5,892 bases of DNA, from the NCBI GenBank assembly GCA_021779635.1, contig JAJYAH010000475.1, positions 1-5,892 of the forward strand. Reading direction: 5' to 3'. Under the pieces are notes generated by a model. That model searched no databases and was not told the origin of the DNA. It saw only the letters and a list, made by a program, of their open reading frames with translations. Both the position numbers and the translations under genes were made by a program. Below are positions 1 to 5,775 of the stretch, piece by piece. Origin of the DNA: Pseudomonadota bacterium. GTDB taxonomy: Bacteria; Pseudomonadota; Alphaproteobacteria; Rhizobiales; Xanthobacteraceae. Numbering within the stretch: the first letter of the stretch is position 1; every line of letters starts with the position of its first letter.

Positions 1-398
1 CAGCGAGAGCTGCTGATTGCCGTGGACGACGTCACAAGTGTCGTCGATATCGAGCATGACGGATGCCGGTGCCCGCGCGTAGCTGTCCATCCATGCGTCG
101 ACCAGAGCATAGGTCAGTCGGATCACGTCGCGCAGCCCAGGAGTATTCTCCAGCCGCGACAGCGTCGGCTGAGAACACAGATCGCGGCCGCTGTCCGGCA
201 GGCGCCCGCAGGCTAGGCCGGATCGGAGCGCAGATGATCGAGGTCATCGGCGTCCTCGTAGCCGCAGCAGATCGCGAACATGCGGGCCCGGAACATGCCG
301 GCGAGGCTATGGACGATCCGGGTCGGGTCGCGTCGATCCGGTAATATGCGAGCGAGCCTGTCAGCCAGACCCAGACGTCGCTCGGCGAGCGCCAGCAG
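1..398 (-). pseudogene. IS1380-family transposase remnant, truncated and frameshifted
   Basis: Read on the minus strand, this encodes a stretch typical of IS1380-family DDE transposases: LAERRLGLADRLARILPDRR, then FAICCGYEDADDLDHLRSDPA. After a frame change it continues with LACGRLPDSGRDLCSQPTLS, RLENTPGLRDVIRLTYALVD and MLDIDDTCDVVHGNQQLSL. The LDIDDT motif (about 39-57) carries the first catalytic Asp of the DDE domain. Near 213 the frame breaks: family members usually read DPAFKLACGR, whereas here GATCCGGCC runs directly into TAGCC. About 7 bp, covering Phe-Lys and part of Leu, appear to be lost, creating a TAG stop. The N-terminal codons and the element's inverted repeat are also missing, because helicase sequence begins just to the right. 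The C-terminal part runs off the window. The motifs are seen directly; family assignment and the size of the deletion rely on recalled family sequences. It cannot encode an active transposase. Confidence 0.85.
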
Positions 399-419
399 CG
401 TCCAGAGCGCCCTTCTAGC

Positions 420-1670
420 ATGACCACGCCGGCGGTCGCTGAGGTCGCGGCAACCTCGTTCGAGCCCTTGCCAAGGATCGAAATCGACATCTCGTTTGCG
501 GCCGAGGTTGACCTTGCGCCCCTGCTCCACGCCGTTGCGGGTATGCCCGAACGGGAGGGCCGATGGTGGGGGCTGCGCGAGCGTTTCACCCATCTCGGCT
601 TCGCGCAGGGCTTCGACGAACTTCTCTGCCTGCCGCACCTCACCGGCGTCGAACCATTCTGGCATCAGATTGAGACCGTGCGGAAGGTCTTGAAGTAATT
701 CCGCGGCCGTGTGCTGCTTGCCGACGAAGTCGGCCTCGGAAAGACCATCGAGGCTGGTATGGTTCTCAAGGAATATGCGTTGCGCGGCATGGCGGAGCGA
801 GTGCCGGTGCTGTCGCCGGCCTCGCTCGTCGGGCAATGGCGGGAGGAACTGGAGACCAAATTCTGCCTGTCTTTCGCGACGACTCACGACCAGCTGTTGC
901 GCGACGACCCACGCGCGTTCTGGAGGCAGAAGCGTATCATCGCGTCGATTTCGACGGCTCGACGACGTGAGCATTCTGAGTGTCTGCTCGGGGGCTTCTT
1001 CGACCTCGTCATCATCGACGAGGCGCATCATCTGCGTGACCGGTCGAGCCAGAGTTGGAAGCTTGTCGATGCGCTCAATAAGCGTTTCTCGCTGCTGCTT
1101 TCCGCGACACCGGTGCAGAATGACCTTATTGAACTATACAACATAATGACGCTCTTGAAGCCCGGCATCTTCAAGACGCTCAAGGAATTTCGCACTGCCT
1201 ACATGATACCCGGCAAGCCGAGACAACCGGCGAATCCCGAGCGCCTGCGCGAATTGATGCGGGGCGCCATGATCCGCAACACCCGCGCGGTCGTCGCCCT
1301 GAAACTTCCGCGCCGTCACGCGGTGACGATTAAGGTCGATGGCCAGCCGAGCGAAGTCGAGGCCTATGCTGATCTGGCGGCCGCAGCGCGCCGCCTTGCG
1401 GCCGAGACCGGGGCGGGCCGATACCGGTTGGCGCTGCACCACCTACTCGGCGCGGCCGGATCGTCGCCTGTCGCGGCGGCGGTTGCCGTGACGCGGTTCG
1501 CAGCACGCCGTCCCGACGACATGGAGTGGCGGGCTCTGGCTGAACGCTGGGCCGCGATTGAAGCCGGTGGCAAGGAGATGGCGCTCCTCGACCTGCTTCG
1601 TCGCAACCCGGATGAGAAGAAGCTGGTCTTCGTCCATTCCCGAGAGACGCTGGGCCGCCTGACCGCCGTT
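420..1670 (+). pseudogene. SNF2/RapA-like DEAD/DEAH helicase, N-terminal half, nonsense-mutated and truncated
   Basis: One frame runs from about 420 to 1670 and encodes the first lobe of a bacterial SNF2/HepA-type ATPase. Numbered from the ATG at 420, it has a leader module with CLPHLTGVEPFWHQIETVRK (Q-motif-like), Walker A DEVGLGKT (about 102-109), motif Ia LSPASLVGQW, Walker B DEAH (about 200-203) and motif III SATPVQN (about 228-234). Then come LLKPGIFKT, RNTRA and LGAAGSSP, and the start of lobe 2 at DEKKLVFVHSRETL. An in-frame TAA at 696-698 sits between KVLK and FRGRVLLADE, where relatives carry an ordinary residue. The sequence then switches to amidohydrolase antisense at about 1670, so lobe-2 motifs IV-VI, including the arginine finger, are absent. 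Downstream codons to the stop near 1775 are not helicase. No Shine-Dalgarno precedes the ATG at 420, so the true start may lie in deleted DNA. A GTG restart at 711 would begin inside the ATP-binding core and lacks a ribosome site. Relatives act on nucleic acid-protein complexes; the substrate here is unknown. Confidence 0.88.
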
Positions 1671-2140
1671 CATAACGGATCGTCGAGGAATTTGCCGTCC
1701 GTGGTGCCGTTCACCATGGCGCCCTTGAGACCGAGCGCACGCACGCAACGCTCCAGCTCATCTGCTGCTGCCTGAAGTGCGGTCATCGGCAGATGCTCAA
1801 AGCCGGCATAGCGATCCGGCCGCTCGCCGATGAAACCGGCGAGATGGTCATTCACCTCCCGCGCCCAAGGTACGCTCTCGTCCGGCGGCAAAATATCCGC
1901 GCCTGGTCCTGACCAGGAGAGAACTTGCACGGTGATGCCGGCGGAATCCATATCCGCGATACGCGAGGCTCCGAGTTCGGACAGATATTTCGAGCCATCC
2001 TTCATGATCTCGGCGCCCTGCGCGAACGCTGGATTGCCGCGCCCCAGAAGATGTTCCGCGGGGATCATTGCCAACGCGGGAACGCTAAAATGTTCCTCAA
2101 GAGCAACAGTTCGCATGTGGAGATTTTCCGGTTTTGTCAT
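1670..2140 (-). pseudogene. ACMSD-type amidohydrolase (Amidohydro_2), 3' half missing
   Basis: The minus-strand protein matches the N-terminal half of metal-dependent amidohydrolases of the ACMSD / gamma-resorcylate decarboxylase type. It begins MTKPENLHMRTVALEEHF, where the Glu and His of EEH correspond to the first metal ligands of gamma-resorcylate decarboxylase. It continues with RIADMDSAGITVQVLSW, the Pro-rich loop GPGADILPP, DRYAGFEHLPM and GAMVNGTTDGKFLDDP. Right after FLDDP, where relatives continue with an Arg-Phe/Tyr stretch, the frame ends in Leu-stop and helicase sequence starts. About 156 residues remain of a family of roughly 330, so the later His and Asp metal ligands are gone and no activity is expected. 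The ATG at 2140 or the one at 2116 (MRTVALEEHF) is the likely start; an upstream ATG at 2167 is also in frame. The gene follows the hxlR-like gene on the same strand after about 90 bp and may once have been co-transcribed with it. Aromatic-acid decarboxylation or ring-product hydrolysis is a family-level guess. Confidence 0.85.
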
Positions 2141-2231
2141 TTCAGTAAATTCGGCAAGAGGGGTCATCCGGCAGTCTACTGGTCACGCGAATCATCCATG
2201 AGCCGAAATTCGCGGATCTGCTCTTCTGAAA

Positions 2232-2600
2232 TTACGAGGCATTCCGAATATGGGATTTCTGCTTTATCGCGGTTGCACCACGCTGTTTCCAGCGGCGCGC
2301 GACGGAGTCCAGAGCGTCCAGCGCATCGCCAAGCTCACTTCCGTTGTCCGTCAATCCATACGTGACTTCGGGCGGAATGGTCGGCTTGTGCTCGCGATAG
2401 ATAAGCCCTTCACTTTCGAGCAGGCGCAGGCGATCGGTCAGGACCTTGGCGGAAACATTGTGTAGCTGCCGCTTCAAGACGCCAAATCTGAGCGGCCCGT
2501 CCTTTCGCAAAGTCCAGAGGATATACATGGTCCAGGATCCCATGAGGACACGGAACAAGGCTTCAACCGGACAGGATGGCTCATGCGCGAGGCGAGTCAT
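2232..2600 (-). CDS. HxlR-family winged-helix transcriptional regulator
   Basis: This 122-residue protein has the compact HxlR (MarR-like winged helix) layout. It has an N-terminal SCPVEALFRVLMGSWTMYIL, with Cys10-Pro in the position conserved in many HxlR proteins. The helix-turn-helix LRFGVLKRQLHNVSAKVLTD follows, then recognition-helix and wing residues RLRLLESEGLIYREHK, PPEVTYGLTDNG, and a C-terminal dimerisation helix. Family members bind DNA as dimers, and several (YodB, HypR, QorR) sense quinones, aldehydes or hypochlorite through the N-terminal Cys. That function is family knowledge; only the Cys is visible here. The ATG at 2600 places the Cys correctly, but it has no clear Shine-Dalgarno. 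Instead a 9-4-9 inverted repeat lies directly upstream, which suggests autorepression. It is divergent from the NmrA-like gene and upstream of the amidohydrolase remnant on the same strand. The identification as an HxlR-family protein is firm; the inducer is unknown. Confidence 0.95.
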   Translation of the reverse strand: MTRLAHEPSCPVEALFRVLMGSWTMYILWTLRKDGPLRFGVLKRQLHNVSAKVLTDRLRLLESEGLIYREHKPTIPPEVTYGLTDNGSELGDALDALDSVARRWKQRGATAIKQKSHIRNAS

Positions 2601-2602
2601 TG

Positions 2603-2624
2603 GTAGTTACCCTACGGTACCTAC
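2603..2624. promoter_or_regulatory. Candidate HxlR operator, 9-4-9 inverted repeat
   Basis: Arms GTAGTTACC and GGTACCTAC are separated by CTAC and are complementary at 8 of 9 positions. The right edge of the HxlR start codon is only 2 bp away, so bound protein would cover the translation-initiation and promoter-proximal region of the regulator. GTA/TAC-rich dyads of about this size are typical targets of HxlR/MarR-fold dimers. The symmetry is seen directly. Binding by this HxlR protein, and control of the divergent NmrA-like gene about 100 bp away, are inferred. Confidence 0.6.
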
Positions 2625-2659
2625 TTCTCAGAGGGAAGCAGCTTGGTATAGGATGTAAT

Positions 2660-2677
2660 CCAGCATCCGGATTCTGG
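2660..2677. promoter_or_regulatory. 18-bp near-perfect palindrome in the divergent promoter region
   Basis: The sequence CCAGCATCCGGATTCTGG equals its reverse complement at 16 of 18 positions, with a perfect ATCCGGAT core. It lies in the middle of the hxlR/nmrA-like intergenic region, about 48 bp before the NmrA-like ATG. It does not resemble the GTAGTTACC repeat, so if it is an operator it probably serves another regulator. No convincing -35/-10 pair could be assigned on either strand around it. Confidence 0.4.
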
Positions 2678-2724
2678 CAATTCAGAAAGACCGGCTATCG
2701 GAAATAGCTAATCAGGAGCAAAAG

Positions 2725-3582
2725 ATGATTTTGGTGATCGGCGCGACAGGCAACATCGGCTCCGCGGCGACGCAGCAACTTGTGTCAAAGGGAGCCGATG
2801 TCCGGGTCCTGGCCCGCGACACGGCCAAGGCCCGCGCCGTGCTGGGACCAAAGGTGCAGGTCGTGCAGGGTGATCTTTCCCGCCCCGATACGGTAGCTGC
2901 CGCCATGGCCGGCGCGGAAAAGCTGTTCCTCGTCACGCCGTTGCATCTCGATCAGATCGCCATGAAATCCACGGCGATCCAGGCGGCAAAGAAGGCCGGC
3001 GTGAAACATATCGTCATGTCCACCGGTATCGGCGCGGCGCCTGACGCGGGTGTCGAGATCGGACGCTGGCATGGCAAGAACCAGGAAGAAGTGAAGGCGA
3101 CCGGCATCGCCTATACCTTCCTCCAGCCCACCTTCTTCATGCAGAACATGCTGATGTTCGCGGACGCGATCCGCGCGCAGGGTGCTTTCTACCTGCCACT
3201 GGGCGACAGCAAAGTAAGCTGGGTCGATGCCCGCGACATTGCCGAGGTCGGCGTTGTGGCGTTGACCGGGGCTGGACATGAGAACAAGGAATATCCGATC
3301 ACTGGTGGCGAGGCGATCAACTGTGCCGGGATGGCGCAGACGATTTCCGGAGTGCTTGGCAAGACGGTGAACTACGTCGATGTTCCGCTGGCCGCCGCCA
3401 AAGAGGGGATGACGGCCGCCGGAATGCCGGAAAAGCTAGCCGACATGATGAACGAGCTTTACGCCCTCGGCCCGGCTGGTCATCTGGCCTATGTCGCCGA
3501 TACGGTTGAGAGGGTGACTGGGCATCCGCCCCGCAGCTTCCGTCAATTTGTCGAAAATCATGCCGCGGCCTTCAAGGGTTGA
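2725..3582 (+). CDS. NmrA-like NAD(P)-binding protein (atypical SDR; QorB/azoreductase-like)
   Basis: This 285-residue protein opens with a Rossmann fold, MILVIGATGNIG, whose glycine motif is GATGNIG at residues 6-12. VRVLARDTAKA follows at the end of the second strand; an Arg at that point usually favours NADP(H). Typical NmrA/atypical-SDR landmarks come next: VVQGDLSRPDT, FLVTPLHLDQ, AAKKAGVKHIVMSTGIG, YTFLQPTFFMQN (about 130-141), and a C-terminal domain with WVDARDIAEV and YPITGGEAI. The classical Tyr-x-x-x-Lys catalytic pair is absent, as expected for the family, so it may be a quinone or azo-type reductase or a redox sensor. The start is well supported by AGGAG at 2714-2718, six bases before the ATG. 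It lacks a signal peptide and is presumably cytoplasmic. HxlR proteins often control such genes divergently (QorR with a quinone oxidoreductase, for example), which supports a response to quinones or electrophiles. The exact substrate cannot be read from the sequence. Confidence 0.92.
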   Translation: MILVIGATGNIGSAATQQLVSKGADVRVLARDTAKARAVLGPKVQVVQGDLSRPDTVAAAMAGAEKLFLVTPLHLDQIAMKSTAIQAAKKAGVKHIVMSTGIGAAPDAGVEIGRWHGKNQEEVKATGIAYTFLQPTFFMQNMLMFADAIRAQGAFYLPLGDSKVSWVDARDIAEVGVVALTGAGHENKEYPITGGEAINCAGMAQTISGVLGKTVNYVDVPLAAAKEGMTAAGMPEKLADMMNELYALGPAGHLAYVADTVERVTGHPPRSFRQFVENHAAAFKG

Positions 3583-3603
3583 GACTCCACAACAGTCAGG
3601 AGT

Positions 3604-3637
3604 GCTCCGCCCCCGGGACGACGCACCCGGTCGGAGC
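3604..3637 (+). promoter_or_regulatory. Strong hairpin just upstream of the dioxygenase ribosome binding site
   Basis: GCTCCG (3604-3609) pairs with CGGAGC (3632-3637), and inside it CCGGG (3613-3617) pairs with CCCGG (3626-3630). An asymmetric bulge (CCC opposite T) lies between the two stems and an 8-base loop closes them: 11 almost all G-C pairs. No T-run follows, so it is a poor intrinsic terminator. It starts 21 bp after the NmrA-like stop and ends 6 bp before GGAGG. It may set the relative expression of the two genes by RNA processing, stability or partial attenuation; that role is inferred. Confidence 0.5.
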
Positions 3638-3643
3638 TCGATT

Positions 3644-3648
3644 GGAGG
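3644..3648 (+). promoter_or_regulatory. Shine-Dalgarno GGAGG that fixes a TTG start
   Basis: GGAGG is followed by seven bases and then TTG (3656-3658), which begins the conserved N-terminus MSRLPTLFIP. The spacer contains CCTCC, so GGAG and CTCC could form a small stem with a GCCC loop that hides the site. A rare start codon plus a self-masking ribosome site would imply deliberately modest translation; this last point is inference. Confidence 0.7.
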
Positions 3649-3655
3649 CCCCTCC

Positions 3656-4477
3656 TTGAGCCGGTTGCCCACGCTCTTCATCCCGCACGGCGGCGGTCCA
3701 TGCTTTTTCATGGAATGGAATCCGCCCGATACCTGGAACAGGATGGCCGGGTTCCTGCGCGCGATCCCCGAGCAGATCGGGGTGCGTCCCAAGGCGATTG
3801 TGGTGATCTCCGGCCATTGGGAGGAGGATGTCGTCACCATCCAGAAGAATCCCGCGCCGCCGCTGCTGTATGATTATTACGGCTTTCCGCCGAACACCTA
3901 TCAGCTCAAGTTTCCGGCCCCGGGCGCCCCTGAGATTTCCGCCCGGATCGCCGAGTTGCTGGAGGCTGCGGGACTCGCGTGGAAATACGACCATGTCCGG
4001 GGCTTCGATCACGGCGTGTTCATCCCGCTGAAAGTCGCGTTTCCGCAAGCCGATATACCGATCGTGCAGGTCTCGCTTCTCGCCAGTCTGGATCCCGCAA
4101 GCCATATCCGGCTGGGTCAGACGCTTGCCCCGTTGCGCGACGAAGGCGTGCTGATCATCGGCAGCGGCATGAGTTTCCACAACATGCAAACCATGATGGT
4201 GCGCATGCGCGGCAACGCCAACGACCGGTCGCCGGACCCGGCATCGCAGCGCTTCGATGACTGGCTGATGAAGGTTGTGACCGAAGCCACCCCGGATATG
4301 CGCGCCGAGGCGCTGCTGGCCTGGGATAAGGCGCCCGCTGCCCGCGATGCTCATCCGCGCGAGGAGCACTTGCTGCCGCTCCACGTCGCGGTCGGCGCGG
4401 CGGGCGATGACCCGGGCCACAGGACGTTAAAGGATGTGGTGCTGGGCTCAGTCGAGTCGGCGTTTCGTTTCGGGTAA
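3656..4477 (+). CDS. Class III extradiol ring-cleavage dioxygenase, LigB/DODA type
   Basis: From the TTG at 3656 the product is 273 residues, starting MSRLPTLFIPHGGGPCFFME. The family is PF02900-type (LigB / 4,5-DOPA dioxygenase; E. coli YgiD is related). Likely metal ligands are His11 (PHGGGP), His54 (ISGHWEE) and His238 (HPREEHLLPLHVAVGA). The FDHGVFIPL motif gives a probable catalytic His119, and IIGSGMSFHNM contributes His175. The family opens catechol-type rings with O2 using Fe(II), or binds Zn in YgiD-like members; which applies here is unknown. The TTG is preferred because GGAGG at 3644-3648 lies seven bases upstream and the product then begins exactly where relatives do. The in-frame ATG at 3548 would add 36 unconserved residues, overlap the preceding gene and read through the hairpin. 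It sits 73 bp after the NmrA-like gene on the same strand, so co-transcription is likely. Native substrate is unknown; a catechol or other diphenol is the family expectation. Confidence 0.92.
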   Translation: MSRLPTLFIPHGGGPCFFMEWNPPDTWNRMAGFLRAIPEQIGVRPKAIVVISGHWEEDVVTIQKNPAPPLLYDYYGFPPNTYQLKFPAPGAPEISARIAELLEAAGLAWKYDHVRGFDHGVFIPLKVAFPQADIPIVQVSLLASLDPASHIRLGQTLAPLRDEGVLIIGSGMSFHNMQTMMVRMRGNANDRSPDPASQRFDDWLMKVVTEATPDMRAEALLAWDKAPAARDAHPREEHLLPLHVAVGAAGDDPGHRTLKDVVLGSVESAFRFG

Positions 4478-4501
4478 TATTCTCGACGGTCAGCGTTTCC
4501 G

Positions 4502-4533
4502 GCCTGCGGGCGCACGTCGCCGCCCCGGCAGGC
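4502..4533 (+). terminator. Possible terminator-like hairpin after the dioxygenase gene
   Basis: GCCTGC (4502-4507) pairs with GCAGGC (4528-4533). GGG (4508-4510) can continue the stem with CCC (4524-4526) past a one-base bulge at 4527. The stem lies 24 bp after the dioxygenase stop. No T-run follows, and other foldings with the nearby GGCCGG are possible, so this may only be a 3'-stabilising structure. The rest of the 4478-4688 spacer holds no gene. Confidence 0.3.
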
Positions 4534-4585
4534 GTTCAGGACCGGCCGGAGTCACGAACATGCGACCGCTCGCGGCGCCGATCGG

Positions 4586-4599
4586 TTGATTCAGGTCAA
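4586..4599. promoter_or_regulatory. FNR/FixK-type box upstream of the alcohol dehydrogenase
   Basis: TTGATTCAGGTCAA fits the TTGA-N6-TCAA consensus of FNR/Anr/FixK regulators. It differs from the classic TTGAT-N4-ATCAA by a single base in the right half. Its centre lies about 96 bp before the alcohol dehydrogenase ATG, in a non-coding spacer, which is a sensible promoter position. TATGGT (4614-4619) downstream is a weak -10 candidate but does not give ideal class II spacing. The match is seen directly; regulation by low oxygen is inferred. Confidence 0.55.
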
Positions 4600-4688
4600 G
4601 GTGTCGGCCGCGTTATGGTCGCTCTGATGATGGAACGTGAGATTGCTCGTGTCCGCCATCGAGCAGCGCCGTTTTGTGGGAGAACATC

Positions 4689-5726
4689 ATGAAAGCATTG
4701 GTTTACCGTGGACCGGGCCTCAAGGCACTCGAAGACCGCCCCAAGCCCGAGATTCAAGCACCAGGCGACGCTATCGTAAAGATGGTGAAGACGACGATTT
4801 GCGGCACCGACCTGCATATCCTGAAAGGTGACGTTGCGACCTGCGAGCCGGGGCGCATTCTTGGACACGAGGGCGTTGGCATCGTCGAGGCGGTCGGCGC
4901 CGGCGTGACTGCCTTCAGACCCGGGGACCATGTTCTCATTTCCTGCATCTCTTCTTGCGGCAAGTGCGAATATTGCCGGCGCGGCATGTACTCCCATTGC
5001 ACCACGGGCGGCTGGATCCTGGGCAACACGATCGACGGCACCCAGGCCGAATATGTCCGCACGCCGCATGCCGACACCAGCCTGTACCCGATTCCGCGAG
5101 GAGCGGACGAAGAAGCGCTTGTCATGCTGAGCGATATCCTACCGACCGGCTTCGAATGCGGCGTGCTTAATGGCAAGGTGGCGCCGGGTTCAACAGTTGC
5201 CATTGTCGGCTCTGGGCCGATAGGCCTTGCCGCGCTCCTGACGGCTCAGTTTTATTCACCGGCCGAGATCATCATGATCGATCTCGACGACAACCGCCTG
5301 GGACTGGCACGGCAGTTCGGCGCGACGCAGACGATCAATAGTTCCGACGGCAAGGCCGCTGAGAAGGTGAAGGCGCTGACCGGCGGTCGCGGCGTCGACA
5401 CGGCGATCGAAGCGGTTGGCGTCCCACCGACGTTCCTGCTCTGTCAGGAACTGGTAGCGCCCGGCGGGGTCATAGCCAATATTGGTGTTCACGGCCAAAA
5501 GGTCGATCTGCGTCTCGAAACGCTGTGGTCGCAGAATATTTCCATCACGACCCGCCTGGTCGATACCGTAACAACCCCTATGCTGATGAAAACGGTGCAG
5601 TCGAAGAAAATCGACCCCACGCGTTTGATTACGCATCGGTTCAAACTGGAGCAGATTCTCGATGCGTACGATACCTTTGGCCGCGCCGCAGACACCCAGG
5701 CGCTGAAGGTGATAATCACCGCATGA
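4689..5726 (+). CDS. Zinc-dependent medium-chain alcohol dehydrogenase
   Basis: This complete 345-residue MDR/ADH protein begins MKALVYRGPGLKALEDRP. Catalytic zinc ligands are Cys38 (TICGTDLH) and His60-Glu61 (GHEGVG). The structural zinc is held by Cys90, Cys93, Cys96 and Cys104 (SSCGKCEYCRRGMYSHC). The nucleotide fold shows AIVGSGPIGLAAL (glycine motif at 174-179), with Asp198 in IMIDLDDNR at the end of the second strand, which favours NAD(H). ALTGGRGVDTAIEAVG and WSQNISITTRLVDT are typical of the isopropanol/threonine-dehydrogenase-like branch. The ATG at 4689 follows GGGAGA (4678-4683). An in-frame TTG at 4674 would sit on the ribosome site and is rejected. The enzyme oxidises alcohols or reduces aldehydes or ketones in the cytoplasm; its substrate cannot be read. 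A 211-bp spacer with an FNR/FixK-like box separates it from the dioxygenase, so it probably has its own promoter. Confidence 0.96.
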   Translation: MKALVYRGPGLKALEDRPKPEIQAPGDAIVKMVKTTICGTDLHILKGDVATCEPGRILGHEGVGIVEAVGAGVTAFRPGDHVLISCISSCGKCEYCRRGMYSHCTTGGWILGNTIDGTQAEYVRTPHADTSLYPIPRGADEEALVMLSDILPTGFECGVLNGKVAPGSTVAIVGSGPIGLAALLTAQFYSPAEIIMIDLDDNRLGLARQFGATQTINSSDGKAAEKVKALTGGRGVDTAIEAVGVPPTFLLCQELVAPGGVIANIGVHGQKVDLRLETLWSQNISITTRLVDTVTTPMLMKTVQSKKIDPTRLITHRFKLEQILDAYDTFGRAADTQALKVIITA

Positions 5727-5754
5727 TCGGCCTCGATGCGAATTCACCGCGAGT

Positions 5755-5775
5755 GAACGAAATTACCGTTCTTTT
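5755..5775 (+). terminator. Weak candidate intrinsic terminator after the alcohol dehydrogenase
   Basis: GAACG (5755-5759) pairs with CGTTC (5767-5771) around a seven-base loop and is followed by TTTT. It starts 28 bp after the dehydrogenase stop. The five-pair stem is short for a GC-rich genome, so this is tentative. The rest of 5727-5892 shows no gene, repeat or RNA I can support. Confidence 0.3.

Noticed and set aside
399..1031. Long minus-strand open frame across the helicase
   Set aside because: It is antisense to conserved helicase motifs (Walker A, DEAH-proximal region). Only its downstream part below about 398 is real, as the transposase remnant.
711..1775. Helicase restart at GTG 711 as a functional gene
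   Set aside because: It would start inside the ATP-binding core, has no Shine-Dalgarno, lacks the second helicase lobe, and its last 35 or so codons are antisense amidohydrolase.
2185..2215. GCGAAT/ATTCGC inverted repeat between the HxlR-like gene and the amidohydrolase remnant
   Set aside because: Six-base arms with a 15-base loop and no T-run on the relevant strand are within chance expectation.
3596..4420. 274-codon minus-strand open frame
   Set aside because: It is antisense to the dioxygenase, is rich in His/Arg with no recognisable domain, and is a typical shadow in GC-rich DNA.
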